A stretch of DNA of 46,785 bases from Bacteroidetes bacterium GWF2_49_14 (GTDB lineage: Bacteria > Bacteroidota > Bacteroidia > Bacteroidales > UBA12481), in NCBI GenBank assembly GCA_001769295.1, contig MEOR01000108.1, forward strand, positions 29,788 through 76,572. The letters are read 5' to 3'. Below are positions 25,570 to 34,541 of the stretch, one piece after another; positions within the stretch are counted from its first letter, which is position 1, and each line of letters begins with the position of its first letter. The notes under the pieces are model-generated. The model saw only the letters and a list, made by a program, of their open reading frames with translations, was not told the DNA's origin and did not search any database. The position numbers were made by a program, and so were the translations under genes.

Positions 25570-25659
25570 GGAGAGATGGCCGAGTGGTCTAAGGCGCGCG
25601 CCTGGAAAGCGCGTATCCTACGTGAAGTGGGATCGAGGGTTCGAATCCCTCTTTCTCCG
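25570..25659 (+). tRNA. tRNA-Ser (anticodon GGA)
   Basis: A 90-nt cloverleaf. The acceptor stem is GGAGAGA (25570-25576) against TTTCTCC (25652-25658), with discriminator G at 25659 as required for serine tRNAs. The anticodon stem CGCGC/GCGCG (25597-25601, 25609-25613) encloses CTGGAAA with anticodon GGA at 25604-25606, reading UCC and UCU. A long variable arm (about 25617-25631) and the GGTTCGAATCC T-arm are typical of tRNA-Ser. CCA is not encoded. A weak TAATTTTC box lies about 15 bp upstream. Confidence 0.97.
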
Positions 25660-25669
25660 CGAGAATTTT

Positions 25670-25677
25670 TAACTTTG
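25670..25677 (+). promoter_or_regulatory. -7 box TAACTTTG for the exbB operon
   Basis: Exact TAnnTTTG just after the tRNA gene and 44 bp before the exbB ATG. Confidence 0.6.
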
Positions 25678-25721
25678 ACTAACAAACACAGAAACAAGTA
25701 TTAACCAATCGATTTAATGTC

Positions 25722-26540
25722 ATGAAAAAACTTGCTTTGATAGCCATTTTCGGGATGCTAACCATCGGAGCCTCTTCTTTCGTTCTGATGGCTCAGAACC
25801 AGCCAACCACTTCCCCGGACACCTCGGTAGTTGACACGACCAAGGCCAGGCCTGCAGCAGCTGCCATTACCACACAGCAGGCTGCTCCGGTTGAGGAGGA
25901 TAAATCCATGCACCAGGTGGTGAAGGAAAAATTCATCGAAGGGGGCGCAGGATTCATGGGCATCATTGCCTTGTGTATGATCATGGGTCTGGCGGTTGCA
26001 ATTGAAAGGATCATCTATCTGACCCTGGCAACCACAAATTCAAATAAGCTCCTTACCCAGATTGAAAAAGCATTGGAAGAAGGCGGTATTGAAAAAGCTC
26101 AGGAAGTTTGCCGCAATACACGCGGACCTCTTGCCGGGATATTCTACCAGGGTCTGGAGAGGTATGGTGAAGGAATGGACATGGCAGAGAAATCTGTTAT
26201 CTCGTATGGCAGCGTTCAGATGGGTCTGCTCGAAAAAGGCCTTTCCTGGATCTCCTTGTTCATTTCCATTGCTCCAATGTTGGGATTCTTGGGTACGGTA
26301 ATTGGTATGGTTCAGGCATTTGACAGTATTCAGCAGGCAGGTGAGATCTCCCCGGCCCTTGTTGCTGCCGGTATCAAGGTTGCTCTTTTGACAACGGTTT
26401 TCGGGCTGATCGTAGCTCTTATACTACAGGTATTGTATAACTATTGCCTGTCAAAAATCGATTCCATTACCAATGACATGGAAGAATCATCAATCTCTTT
26501 CATGGACATTCTGATCCGTTACAGTGTTGCTAAAAAATAA
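25722..26540 (+). CDS. exbB: MotA/TolQ/ExbB proton-channel protein
   Basis: A 272-residue inner-membrane protein, the stator subunit of a proton-driven motor that powers TonB- or Tol-type transport across the outer membrane. After an N-terminal hydrophobic segment and a Thr/Ala/Pro-rich stretch (about 24-60), three helices follow in the TolQ/ExbB arrangement: FMGIIALCMIMGLAVAIERI, the SWISLFISIAPMLGFLGTVIGMVQAF pair segment, and ALLTTVFGLIVALILQVLYNY. The GLLEKG, PMLGFLGTVIGM and GIKVALLTTVFGL motifs are diagnostic. It heads an operon with a small membrane protein and two ExbD proteins, an order common in Bacteroidota. TonB is not in the window. Confidence 0.93.
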   Translation: MKKLALIAIFGMLTIGASSFVLMAQNQPTTSPDTSVVDTTKARPAAAAITTQQAAPVEEDKSMHQVVKEKFIEGGAGFMGIIALCMIMGLAVAIERIIYLTLATTNSNKLLTQIEKALEEGGIEKAQEVCRNTRGPLAGIFYQGLERYGEGMDMAEKSVISYGSVQMGLLEKGLSWISLFISIAPMLGFLGTVIGMVQAFDSIQQAGEISPALVAAGIKVALLTTVFGLIVALILQVLYNYCLSKIDSITNDMEESSISFMDILIRYSVAKK

Positions 26541-26555
26541 GTAAAGGAAAATGTC

Positions 26556-27029
26556 ATGAAGCAAAACGTTTTAATGCGCATCGGACAAGTTTTCTTTTAC
26601 GCTCTTATGGCCGTATGCGTGGTGTTGATTGTAATATTTTACCTCAACACCGGTAATATCAATCCTGATGATCCGAAAATCAAACAGATGTCTGATTTGG
26701 GACCAATCCTCAACTACTTACTGGTATGGGCCTATATCCTGGTTGGAATCGCAATTGTGTTTTCCATTGGATTCCCATTGTTCAACATGGCAAGCAATCC
26801 GAAGAAAGGCCTTAAAACCCTGATTTCTGTTGTCTTACTGGCCGTGGTATTCTTTGTGGCTTACCAATTGGGGGATGACACCATTCTGCAAATAGCCGGT
26901 TATAATGGCAAGGACAATGTCGCATCAACCCTTAAGTTGACAGATATGGGAATCTATGCCATGTATGCACTGATAGCAGGCTCGATTTTAGCCGTGCTCT
27001 ATTCTTCGATAAGCAAGCTTTTTAAATAA
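26556..27029 (+). CDS. Small membrane protein of the ExbB-ExbD cluster
   Basis: A 157-residue protein with four predicted helices: FFYALMAVCVVLIVIFYL (about 12-29), LNYLLVWAYILVGIAIVFSI (about 48-67), ISVVLLAVVFFVAYQLG (about 88-104) and YAMYALIAGSILAVLYSSI (about 134-152). No catalytic or channel motif is visible. A gene of this kind regularly lies between exbB and exbD in Bacteroidota, so it is probably a partner of the motor, though I know no defined role. It starts 15 bp after exbB. A perfect 28-bp palindrome follows its stop and precedes exbD. Confidence 0.75.
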   Translation: MKQNVLMRIGQVFFYALMAVCVVLIVIFYLNTGNINPDDPKIKQMSDLGPILNYLLVWAYILVGIAIVFSIGFPLFNMASNPKKGLKTLISVVLLAVVFFVAYQLGDDTILQIAGYNGKDNVASTLKLTDMGIYAMYALIAGSILAVLYSSISKLFK

Positions 27030-27037
27030 TCACCAGC

Positions 27038-27070
27038 AGGGCAAAGCGAGATCTCGCTTTGCCCTCTTTT
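27038..27070 (+). terminator. Intra-operon hairpin between the membrane protein and ExbD genes
   Basis: Positions 27038-27051 and 27052-27065 are perfect 14-bp complements (starting AGGGCAAAGCGAGA) followed by CTTTT. The next ATG is 20 bp further on. It could terminate part of the transcripts, so more ExbB than ExbD is made, or stabilise the upstream mRNA end. Confidence 0.75.
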
Positions 27071-27089
27071 GATTGCAAACATCATACCA

Positions 27090-27662
27090 ATGGCAAGAAA
27101 AAAAAGGTCATTTCCGGAAATACCGAGTGCATCCATGGCCGATGTTGCCTTTATGCTCCTGATCTTCTTTATCGTTTCAACCACCATGAACGTGGATAGC
27201 GGGATTTACCGTCTCCTTCCTCAGTGGGTTGATAATGTTGAACCTCCAAAGATTAATAAGCGAAACACATTTGTTCTCCTGATCAACAGGAACAATGATC
27301 TTCTGATTAACAGTGAATTCGCTCAGACTTCTGAGGTCAAAGACCGGGTTAAGGAGTTTATCCTGAATCCTCGTAATTTGCCGAATCTATCTGAAAAAGA
27401 AGAGGTCGAAATTGAGGGTATCGGCGCATACAATCGGTCCAAAGGCATTATATCCCTTCAAAACGACAGGGGAACTGATTATGGGGCCTACATTGCAATA
27501 CAAAACGAATTAGTCAAGGCTTTCAGGGAACTGAGGGACGAGTTGGCCTATTCCGTTTTTGGCCAAAACTTCAACAAACTTTCCGAAGATAAGCAGGAAG
27601 CTATTACCAAAGCTGTTCCTACGGCTGTGTCGGAAGCTGAACCCGTTGAATATATAAAATAA
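27090..27662 (+). CDS. exbD: ExbD/TolR-family protein 1
   Basis: A 190-residue protein; the ATG at 27090 (MARKKRSFPEI) gives the usual short basic cytoplasmic start, while the longer frame adds seven residues overlapping the hairpin. The single helix MADVAFMLLIFFIVSTTMN carries the conserved Asp that takes part in proton flow. The periplasmic part follows RLLPQWVDN and is longer than in TolR, with a segment around LPNLSEKEEVEIEGIG. With ExbB it should form the motor; having two ExbD genes in tandem suggests a mixed ExbD pair. Confidence 0.9.
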   Translation: MARKKRSFPEIPSASMADVAFMLLIFFIVSTTMNVDSGIYRLLPQWVDNVEPPKINKRNTFVLLINRNNDLLINSEFAQTSEVKDRVKEFILNPRNLPNLSEKEEVEIEGIGAYNRSKGIISLQNDRGTDYGAYIAIQNELVKAFRELRDELAYSVFGQNFNKLSEDKQEAITKAVPTAVSEAEPVEYIK

Positions 27663-27676
27663 CCAGGAGGTACAAA

Positions 27677-28159
27677 ATGTCTAGGTTCTCACGAAAAGGA
27701 AAAAGCAAGGGTATACCACCCATCTCTACGGCATCAATGCCTGATATTGTTTTCATGCTGCTGTTCTTCTTTATGGTCACAACCACCCTTAGGGAGACAA
27801 CTGTCAAAGTTACCCAGAGACTTCCGGAGGCAACCGAAGTTGTCAAACTGGAGAAAAAATCACTTGTCAGCTACATCTATGTGGGTTCACCACGCCAGGA
27901 ATATCAACGTCTGTATGGAACAGAATCCAGAATTCAGCTGGATGACGATTGGGCCGTAGTTGAGGATATCCGCGGTTATATTGCCGGTGAGTGGGAGAAA
28001 CGTGACGAATCCGACCGTCCGAAGATGACAGTTTCGCTGAAGGCCGATGAAAAAACCAAGATGGGTATTGTAAATGAGATCAAGCAGGAACTCCGGAAGG
28101 CTGAAGCCCTGAAAATCAACTATTCCAGCAGGAAAAAGGTTGTGGATTCAAAGTACTGA
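27677..28159 (+). CDS. exbD: ExbD/TolR-family protein 2
   Basis: A 160-residue second ExbD. The N-terminus ends IPPISTASMPDIVFMLLFFFMVTTTLRE, with the conserved Asp in the single membrane helix, followed by VKVTQRLPEA and a periplasmic beta-alpha domain (YIYVGSPRQEYQRLYG, VSLKADEKTKMGIVNEIKQELRKAEALKINYSS in outline). It follows exbD 1 by 14 bp and has one of the few strong Shine-Dalgarno sequences in the window (AGGAGGT, 27666-27672). A bidirectional terminator closes the operon. Confidence 0.9.
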   Translation: MSRFSRKGKSKGIPPISTASMPDIVFMLLFFFMVTTTLRETTVKVTQRLPEATEVVKLEKKSLVSYIYVGSPRQEYQRLYGTESRIQLDDDWAVVEDIRGYIAGEWEKRDESDRPKMTVSLKADEKTKMGIVNEIKQELRKAEALKINYSSRKKVVDSKY

Positions 28160-28181
28160 CAGAGTTAGTCTGATTGTATAT

Positions 28182-28213
28182 AAAAAAAGGCTGCCTGGTG
28201 GGCAGCCTTTTTT
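28182..28213. terminator. Bidirectional terminator between exbD and tatC
   Basis: GGCTGCC (28189-28195), loop TGGTG and GGCAGCC (28201-28207) are flanked by seven A on the left and six T on the right, so the hairpin works for both converging transcripts. Confidence 0.92.
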
Positions 28214-28214
28214 G

Positions 28215-29057
28215 TTATTCTGAAGCTTCCGCTGCTTCCCGCCTGTTGCGCTCCCGTTCAATCCTCGCAGAAATAAATATTGAAACCTCAAACAGAAGGT
28301 ACATCGGTATGGTAACGAGTATCTGGCTGAAAATGTCCGGGGGAGTTATAATCCCGGCCGTTACGAGGATAATAACAATCGCATGCTTCCTGTATTTGCG
28401 CATGAAACCCGGGGTCAACAGTCCAACCTTACTGAGGAAAAAGACAAGGATTGGCAGCTCGAAAATAAGCCCTGTTGCAAAGATCAGGGAAGTAACGGTT
28501 CCAATATATGATCTCAGATTAATCTGGTTGGCCACCTGTTCACTCACACTGTAACTTCCCAGAAAATTGATCGTGAGAGGCACAATCATGAAATAACCGA
28601 ATAGCACCCCGATCAGAAACAGTGCCGTTGTATAAAAAACCATGCCGCCGGAGTGTTTTCTTTCGCGCTCCTTAAGCGCAGGCATTATGAACCGGTAAAG
28701 TTCCCAGAAAACATAGGGTGCGGCCAGAATCAGCCCCCCGAAGAATGCAATGGTCAAATGAATCCTGAATTGGCCCGATAAATCAATATTAATCAGGCTG
28801 AGCGTAATGTCATTGATGCAAAGCTTATCGGTATTGACAAATTCACCGAGCTTGCAGAACATGCGGTTGGTAAAAAAATCCGGTGATTTCGGAGCAAGCA
28901 GGATATGATCGAATATGATGTCCTTCAGGAGGAAGGCAACGATCGCAAAAACACCGATAGAAGCCAGTGAACGCAACAAATGCCCTCTGAGCACCTCAAG
29001 ATGCTCAAGAAAAGTCATGTCATTCGCATCCTTGGTTTTAAGCTTTTTCTTGTCCAA
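28215..29057 (-). CDS. tatC: Sec-independent protein translocase TatC
   Basis: A 280-residue inner-membrane protein that recognises twin-arginine signal peptides. The N-terminal FLEHLEVLRGHLLRSL with the conserved Glu, the FWELYRFIMPALKERER loop and the P-x-x-x-F-E segment (ATGLIFELPILVFFLSKVGLLTP) are diagnostic; six helices can be traced. The 40-residue periplasmic stretch after helix 1 (FFTNRMFCKLGEFVNTDKLC) is longer than in E. coli and has two cysteines that might pair. The gene follows tatA by 5 bp. Confidence 0.95.
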   Translation of the reverse strand: MDKKKLKTKDANDMTFLEHLEVLRGHLLRSLASIGVFAIVAFLLKDIIFDHILLAPKSPDFFTNRMFCKLGEFVNTDKLCINDITLSLINIDLSGQFRIHLTIAFFGGLILAAPYVFWELYRFIMPALKERERKHSGGMVFYTTALFLIGVLFGYFMIVPLTINFLGSYSVSEQVANQINLRSYIGTVTSLIFATGLIFELPILVFFLSKVGLLTPGFMRKYRKHAIVIILVTAGIITPPDIFSQILVTIPMYLLFEVSIFISARIERERNRREAAEASE

Positions 29058-29062
29058 AAGCC

Positions 29063-29269
29063 CTATTTTTTATCGTCTTCGGATGTCTGTGTCTTCTCAA
29101 CGCCTTCAGCGCCCCCCTTTGAAGCATCCTTAAACTCCCTGATACCCTTACCCAACCCACGCATGAGCTCCGGGATCTTCTTCCCGCCAAACAACAAAAC
29201 AACGATCAAAGCGATCAGAATCCATTCCGTGGGACCAATGACACCGGCCAAAACAAAAGCTAAATCCAT
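29063..29269 (-). CDS. tatA: Twin-arginine translocase pore subunit TatA/TatE
   Basis: A 68-residue protein with a single helix ([21 protein letters not shown]) and the [21 protein letters not shown] hinge and amphipathic helix typical of TatA, followed by a charged tail. No TatB is seen, as is common in this phylum. The start has a clear Shine-Dalgarno (AAGGAG, 29276-29281 read on the minus strand) and a TACCTTTG box 26 bp upstream. tatC follows in the same transcript. Confidence 0.93.
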   Translation of the reverse strand: MDLAFVLAGVIGPTEWILIALIVVLLFGGKKIPELMRGLGKGIREFKDASKGGAEGVEKTQTSEDDKK

Positions 29270-29295
29270 GGTTTTCTCCTTTTTTTAAAGCAGAG

Positions 29296-29303
29296 CAAAG
29301 GTA
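29296..29303 (-). promoter_or_regulatory. -7 box TACCTTTG for tatA-tatC
   Basis: Exact TAnnTTTG on the minus strand, 26 bp before the tatA ATG, in the 115-bp region divergent from leuS. Confidence 0.6.
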
Positions 29304-29384
29304 TAACATTTTCATAAAAACTGTGATTTTTATACTTTCGCCAACGATTTTCCCGGCTCCGGAGAGCCGGATACATAAATAATC

Positions 29385-32168
29385 ATGGAATATAGCTTCA
29401 GAGAAATTGAATCCCGCTGGCAGGCATACTGGAAATCGAACAAAACCTTCGAAGTCCGGGTCGACCCGTCAAAACCCAAGTTTTACGTGCTCGATATGTT
29501 TCCTTACCCTTCGGGCGCCGGACTACACGTGGGCCATCCTCTGGGCTATATCGCCTCCGATATCTACTCCTGGTACAAGCGGCTGAACGGCTTCAACGTT
29601 CTTCACCCCATGGGATATGATGCTTTCGGACTGCCGGCGGAGCAATATGCGATTCAAACAGGTCAGCACCCGGCCATCACAACTGAAAACAATATCAGGC
29701 GATATCGTGAACAATTGGATAAAATCGGCTTTTCCTACGACTGGTCGCGCGAAGTGAGGACCTGCGATCCCGATTATTACCATTGGACCCAATGGGTTTT
29801 CATGCAGCTCTTCAACCACTGGTATAATAAAATAACGGACAAGGCCGAATCCATTGAAAGCCTGATACATTACCTTGAAAAGAGGGGAACCGAAGGTCTT
29901 GAGGCCGCCTGCTCCGGCCCTTTGATTCTGTCGGCTGCGGAATGGTCCGGTATGCCGGCAAACCGGCAACAGGAAATCCTCCTGAACTACCGTCTGGCTT
30001 ACCTGGCAGAAACCCTTGTGAACTGGTGCCCTGCCCTGGGTACCGTTTTGGCCAATGATGAAGTGAAGGAGGGATTCTCCGTCAGAGGCGGCCACCCGGT
30101 TGAACAGCGTAAAATGAAACAGTGGCTGCTTCGGGTTTCAGCTTATGCCGAACGGTTGTTATCAGGACTTGATACCATCAACTGGACCGACTCGCTGAAG
30201 GAGATGCAGAGAAACTGGATCGGAAAATCGGAAGGTGCAAATATGTTCTTTCCGGTCACCGATAAAGAGTACACGATTGAAATTTTTACAACACGGGCCG
30301 ACACTATTTACGGGGCAACCTTTATGGTCCTGGCACCGGAATCGGAGCTCGTTCCCCTGCTAACACACCCCGCACATCGGGATGAGGTTGAAAAATATAT
30401 TGAAGAAACCCGGAAACGAACCGAACGGGAAAGAATCGCCGAGGTGAAAAAAATTACCGGGGTCTTCACAGGGACCTATGCCGTTAATCCCTTTACCCGG
30501 GAAAATATCCAAATCTGGATCGCTGACTATGTACTGGCCGGATACGGGACCGGGGCTATTATGGCCGTACCGGCTCATGACAGCCGCGACTTCCGTTTTG
30601 CGCTCCATTTCAACCTTCCGATTGTTCAGGTAGTCCTCCAGCCAGGCCAGGAACCCACAGATCCGACTACCTGGCAGGACTCTTTTGATGCGAAGGAAGG
30701 GATTATGGTCAACTCGGGATTCCTCAACGGGCTCTCGGTTCCGGAAGCCATTGCCAAAACCAAAATCGAGATAGAAAATCGCGGAATCGGGAAAGTCCAG
30801 GTCAATTACCGGCTTCGTGATGCAATCTTCAGCAGGCAGCGCTACTGGGGAGAGCCTTTCCCCGTCTTTTACAGGGACGGACTGCCATACCTGATGGATG
30901 AGAAGGATTTGCCCTTGCGACTGCCCGATGTAGATGCTTTCCTGCCCACTGAAAAAGGCGAGCCGCCACTGGCTAGGGCAGCACATTGGAAAACTGCCGG
31001 TGGCGATCCCATCGAGCTAAGCACGATGCCCGGATTTGCGGGCTCTTCAGCGTATTATCTAAGGTATATGGATCCCGGTAACAAAAAAGCCCTGGTTTCA
31101 CGGGAAGCCAATGAATACTGGCAGGATGTCGACCTTTACATCGGTGGGACCGAACACGCTGTAGGTCACCTGATTTATTCACGATTCTGGAATAAATTCC
31201 TGTTTGATACAGGATATGTCTGCAAAGACGAGCCGTTCAAAAAACTGATCAACCAGGGCATGATTCAGGGGCGGTCCAATTTTGCATACCGGATCAAGGG
31301 TACGAATAAATTCGTATCGCTCGGGCTTAAGGATCAGTATGATACAACACCCATTCATGTGGACGTTAATATCGTTTCACATGACGTGCTGGATCTGGAA
31401 GCATTCCGGAATTGGAATCCGGAATACAGCCAGGCGGAGTTTATTCTCGAAAATGGAAAATATGTATGTGGATGGGCTGTAGAAAAAATGTCGAAATCGA
31501 TGTACAACGTGGTCAATCCCGATGTAATCATTGACAAATACGGCGCTGACACACTCAGGCTCTACGAGATGTTCCTGGGGCCCATTGAGCAGTCCAAGCC
31601 CTGGGACACCAATGGCATCGACGGGGTCCATAAGTTCATTAAAAAGCTTTGGAGGCTGTTCTACGCCAACGGAGAACAACTGGCGGTCACCCCAGGGAAG
31701 GCTGCACCGGCAGAACTTAAGGTTCTGCACCGGACGATTAAGAAAATTCAGGACGATATTGAACGTTTCTCCTTCAACACATCGGTCAGCACCTTCATGA
31801 TTTGTGTGAACGACCTGACGGATCTAAAATGCAGTAAATCAGAAATTCTCGAGCCCCTGCTGGTCCTGATCGCGCCTTTTGCCCCACACCTGGCTGAAGA
31901 ACTTTGGAGCCGGACCGGACACTCCCAAAGCATTTCGATTGCCTCCTGGCCGGTTCTTAACCCCACTTTTCTTTTAAAGGATACTATTGAGTACCCGGTT
32001 TCGTTTAATGGAAAGATGCGTTACAAACTGGAGCTTCCGGCCGACATGAGTATTGCCGAAATTGAAAAGACGGTGATGGAAAATGAGCAGACCAGCCGCT
32101 ACCTCCAGGGCGCGATGCCTAAAAAGATCGTTGTAGTGCCAAAACGCATAATAAATATTGTCTATTAA
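29385..32168 (+). CDS. leuS: Leucyl-tRNA synthetase
   Basis: A 927-residue class I synthetase. The HIGH-type motif is HVGH (residues 48-51) and the KMSKS loop is at about 701-705 ([11 protein letters not shown]). The CP1 editing domain, which removes mischarged amino acids, contains [18 protein letters not shown] and [13 protein letters not shown], both typical. Length fits the Bacteroidota form, which has some insertions before the KMSKS loop. The C-terminal small domain ([12 protein letters not shown]) is present. It is followed by the M23 gene after 11 bp, which suggests co-transcription. A weak TATACTTTCG box lies about 45 bp upstream. Confidence 0.97.
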   Translation: MEYSFREIESRWQAYWKSNKTFEVRVDPSKPKFYVLDMFPYPSGAGLHVGHPLGYIASDIYSWYKRLNGFNVLHPMGYDAFGLPAEQYAIQTGQHPAITTENNIRRYREQLDKIGFSYDWSREVRTCDPDYYHWTQWVFMQLFNHWYNKITDKAESIESLIHYLEKRGTEGLEAACSGPLILSAAEWSGMPANRQQEILLNYRLAYLAETLVNWCPALGTVLANDEVKEGFSVRGGHPVEQRKMKQWLLRVSAYAERLLSGLDTINWTDSLKEMQRNWIGKSEGANMFFPVTDKEYTIEIFTTRADTIYGATFMVLAPESELVPLLTHPAHRDEVEKYIEETRKRTERERIAEVKKITGVFTGTYAVNPFTRENIQIWIADYVLAGYGTGAIMAVPAHDSRDFRFALHFNLPIVQVVLQPGQEPTDPTTWQDSFDAKEGIMVNSGFLNGLSVPEAIAKTKIEIENRGIGKVQVNYRLRDAIFSRQRYWGEPFPVFYRDGLPYLMDEKDLPLRLPDVDAFLPTEKGEPPLARAAHWKTAGGDPIELSTMPGFAGSSAYYLRYMDPGNKKALVSREANEYWQDVDLYIGGTEHAVGHLIYSRFWNKFLFDTGYVCKDEPFKKLINQGMIQGRSNFAYRIKGTNKFVSLGLKDQYDTTPIHVDVNIVSHDVLDLEAFRNWNPEYSQAEFILENGKYVCGWAVEKMSKSMYNVVNPDVIIDKYGADTLRLYEMFLGPIEQSKPWDTNGIDGVHKFIKKLWRLFYANGEQLAVTPGKAAPAELKVLHRTIKKIQDDIERFSFNTSVSTFMICVNDLTDLKCSKSEILEPLLVLIAPFAPHLAEELWSRTGHSQSISIASWPVLNPTFLLKDTIEYPVSFNGKMRYKLELPADMSIAEIEKTVMENEQTSRYLQGAMPKKIVVVPKRIINIVY

Positions 32169-32179
32169 ACAAAATACCG

Positions 32180-33526
32180 ATGGTCAGAAAAGACAAAATC
32201 CGGATAATCTTACACAAAGGACCTACACTCATCAAGCAAATTTTCCCCACCCGGAAGAAAGCCATCATCCGCGGGGGCATTGGTGTTTTGATAATCATCC
32301 TGTTCTGGCTTGCTACACATATCAACTGGGTTATCCTCCTTAAGGGATATCCCGATCCCGGTCCGATCCCGGTGCAGGAGGTCAGGTATGATGAATTCGA
32401 TTTCCCCGAAGACTCCTTTCATAAAGAAACCATCTACATCCGTTCCGATCAGTTCCTTTCGGATATTCTGGTTGGTCGCGGCGTATCCCTTCAAACCATT
32501 GACAAAATTGCACGCAACTTTAAATATGTTTTTGATGTCAGGAATATCCGGTCAGGCAACCAGATGCACTTTTATTATGCCCCGGACTCCTCCCATGTCC
32601 TGAATTACATGATCTACGAAAAAAATGCAATAGAATATGTTGTGTATGATTTTCGTGACTCACTTGCTGTATTGATGAAGCAGAAAGAGGTGACCACGGA
32701 AGTCAGGTACATGGAGGGGGAGATACGGTCAAGTTTGTGGAATGCAGTTGAGGATCAGGGAGCATCCCTTGAGATGGTATCGGAGATTTCCACGGTTTTT
32801 CAATGGATGATTGATCCCTATTCGCTCAACCGCGGAGACAAGTTCGAAGTGATCTACGAAAGCCAGGTCGTCGGTGAGATTACGATTGGCTGCAAGGTGC
32901 TGGCAGCCCGCTTCCGCTACTCAGGCAGGTGGTTCGAGGCCTTCCAGTATGTACAGAACGGACGTTTGGGCTATTTCAATAACCTCGGGGAAAGCCTTAA
33001 GCGTGCATTCCTTAAAGCCCCGCTCGATCCTAAAACAACTTTCCGGATTAGTTCTAAATATTCGAATAGCCGTTTGCACCCGGTACTAAGAATACGGCGT
33101 CCGCACCATGGGGTCGATTATGCAGCCCCAACCGGGACTCCTGTTATCTCAATCGGTGACGGTAAAGTGATACAGCGAAGCTTTAGCAGTGGCTCGGGCA
33201 ATATGATCAAGATCAAGCATAATGGAACCTATACCTCCGGCTACATGCATCTTTCAAAATATGGCAGCGGTATTACGGTTGGCGCCTCCGTACGTCAGGG
33301 ACAGGTAATCGGATATGTCGGGGCAACGGGCCTTGCAACAGGACCTCATCTCGATTTCAGGATATGGCAAAACGGACAACCGGTGGATCCTCTGAAAATT
33401 GAAGCACCTCCTGTAGAACCCATAGAACTAAAAAACAGGCCTGTTTTTGATTCAATTGTTAAGAATTACAAAGCTGAATTCGAAAAATACAAGGCCGGAC
33501 TTAAAGCGACTGAAGGAACTTTTTAA
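32180..33526 (+). CDS. M23-family peptidoglycan endopeptidase-like protein
   Basis: A 448-residue protein with one N-terminal membrane helix (about 34-55), a periplasmic part (VGRGVSLQTIDKIARNF and SLNRGDKFEVIYE, similar to the inner domains of DipM/MepM-type proteins) and a C-terminal M23 domain. The first metal motif is intact: HHGVDY (His309, Asp313). Another His lies in YMHLSKYG. The last motif, normally HxH, reads GPHLDFRIW (His390, Asp392), so Asp replaces one expected zinc ligand; this variant may bind metal differently or be a non-catalytic activator. It lies 11 bp after leuS and overlaps purN by 26 bp at the 3' ends. Confidence 0.88.
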   Translation: MVRKDKIRIILHKGPTLIKQIFPTRKKAIIRGGIGVLIIILFWLATHINWVILLKGYPDPGPIPVQEVRYDEFDFPEDSFHKETIYIRSDQFLSDILVGRGVSLQTIDKIARNFKYVFDVRNIRSGNQMHFYYAPDSSHVLNYMIYEKNAIEYVVYDFRDSLAVLMKQKEVTTEVRYMEGEIRSSLWNAVEDQGASLEMVSEISTVFQWMIDPYSLNRGDKFEVIYESQVVGEITIGCKVLAARFRYSGRWFEAFQYVQNGRLGYFNNLGESLKRAFLKAPLDPKTTFRISSKYSNSRLHPVLRIRRPHHGVDYAAPTGTPVISIGDGKVIQRSFSSGSGNMIKIKHNGTYTSGYMHLSKYGSGITVGASVRQGQVIGYVGATGLATGPHLDFRIWQNGQPVDPLKIEAPPVEPIELKNRPVFDSIVKNYKAEFEKYKAGLKATEGTF

Positions 33527-34070
33527 TCTGTTCAGGGTAATGCAGATGCTCGAGCTGATGAATTCGACCGGCGAGTGAATCGGGAGTATCTTCTGGTAAA
33601 ACCGGACATTCGGCCTGAAACAGGATCTTGCCCCGGTCATATTCCTCGTCGATCAGATGAATGGTGATGCCGGATTTCTTTCTCCCATCCCGGATCACGG
33701 CGTCATGTACATGGTGCCCGTACATTCCCTTGCCTCCGAAATCGGGCAGCAATGCGGGATGAATATTCAGAATCCTTCCGGAATAGGCCCTCAGGATATT
33801 GTCGGGGATCAGCCATAAAAAACCGGCCAGAATTAACGTATCGGCCCCGACTTCCCGGAGTTTTTCAAGGACTGCCGGTGAACCATAGAAATCGTGGCGT
33901 GTAAATACATGGGACGGTACCGAAAGGCCCCTTGCACGTTCAAGTACAAATGCATCTGCCTTATTGCTAAGAATCAAAACAATATGCACCTCCGAATCCG
34001 ATTGAAAGTATCGGACTATTTGTTCAGCATTGGATCCGGAGCCTGAAGCGAATATAGCTAAGCTATTCAT
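33501..34070 (-). CDS. purN: Phosphoribosylglycinamide formyltransferase PurN
   Basis: A 189-residue enzyme that transfers a formyl group from 10-formyltetrahydrofolate to GAR in purine synthesis. The start MNSLAIFASGSGSNAEQIV holds the phosphate-binding loop; LAGFLWLIPDNILRAYSGRILNIHPALLP contains the catalytic Asn and His, and IHLIDEEYDRGKILFQ the catalytic Asp. Start is the ATG at 34070. The C-terminal codons overlap the M23 gene by 26 bp, convergent. Upstream is a 205-bp region divergent from acpP in which only a weak TATATTTA box is seen on the minus strand. Confidence 0.95.
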   Translation of the reverse strand: MNSLAIFASGSGSNAEQIVRYFQSDSEVHIVLILSNKADAFVLERARGLSVPSHVFTRHDFYGSPAVLEKLREVGADTLILAGFLWLIPDNILRAYSGRILNIHPALLPDFGGKGMYGHHVHDAVIRDGRKKSGITIHLIDEEYDRGKILFQAECPVLPEDTPDSLAGRIHQLEHLHYPEQIKKFLQSL

Positions 34071-34275
34071 TTTCTGATACTTATGATCTTTGTTGGAAAA
34101 AAGGGCATAAATATACCCGATCGGCCTGCTAAATTCAAAAAATATCAGTGATTTTTGTCTGCCTGAATAAAAAAAGCCTAAAAGTTTTGAAAATCAGGTC
34201 CAGATGTGCTTTATTTGCATGGCAAAATTTGTCAGGTTGGTTGCATAATTATTTATTAATTAAAACATTAAAGCT

Positions 34276-34515
34276 ATGTCAGACATTGAATCCAGAGTTA
34301 AGGCGATTATCGTAGACAAGCTGGGCGTTGACGAATCAGAGGTTACCCGTGAATCAAGTTTCACCAATGACCTTGGGGCTGACTCCCTGGACACCGTTGA
34401 ACTGATTATGGAATTTGAAAAGGAATTTAACCTTGCCATTCCGGATGATCAGGCTGAGACGATCTCCACGGTTGGAGACGCCATCAATTACGTTGAGAAC
34501 AATATCAAAGGGTAA
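34276..34515 (+). CDS. acpP: Acyl carrier protein
   Basis: A 79-residue acidic four-helix protein that carries growing fatty acids. Ser37 in [12 protein letters not shown] is the 4'-phosphopantetheine site. The length and the LGVDESEVT and [19 protein letters not shown] segments are standard. It begins the conserved acpP-fabF-rnc cluster; fabF starts 26 bp later. The 205 bp upstream are AT-rich, with a TTTG at 34228-34231 but no clear TAnnTTTG, so the promoter is uncertain. Confidence 0.97.
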   Translation: MSDIESRVKAIIVDKLGVDESEVTRESSFTNDLGADSLDTVELIMEFEKEFNLAIPDDQAETISTVGDAINYVENNIKG

Positions 34516-34541
34516 CTTAACCATAAATTTGGGTAAGGATT

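Noticed and set aside
25497-25697. 66-residue minus-strand frame across the tRNA-Ser gene
   Set aside because: It is antisense to the tRNA and to the ansA end. GIRTLDPTSRRIRAFQAR-type peptides are a well-known artefact of translating tRNA-Ser genes.
29523-30095. 190-residue minus-strand frame inside leuS
   Set aside because: It is a shadow of leuS, whose editing-domain and HVGH motifs are read on the plus strand.
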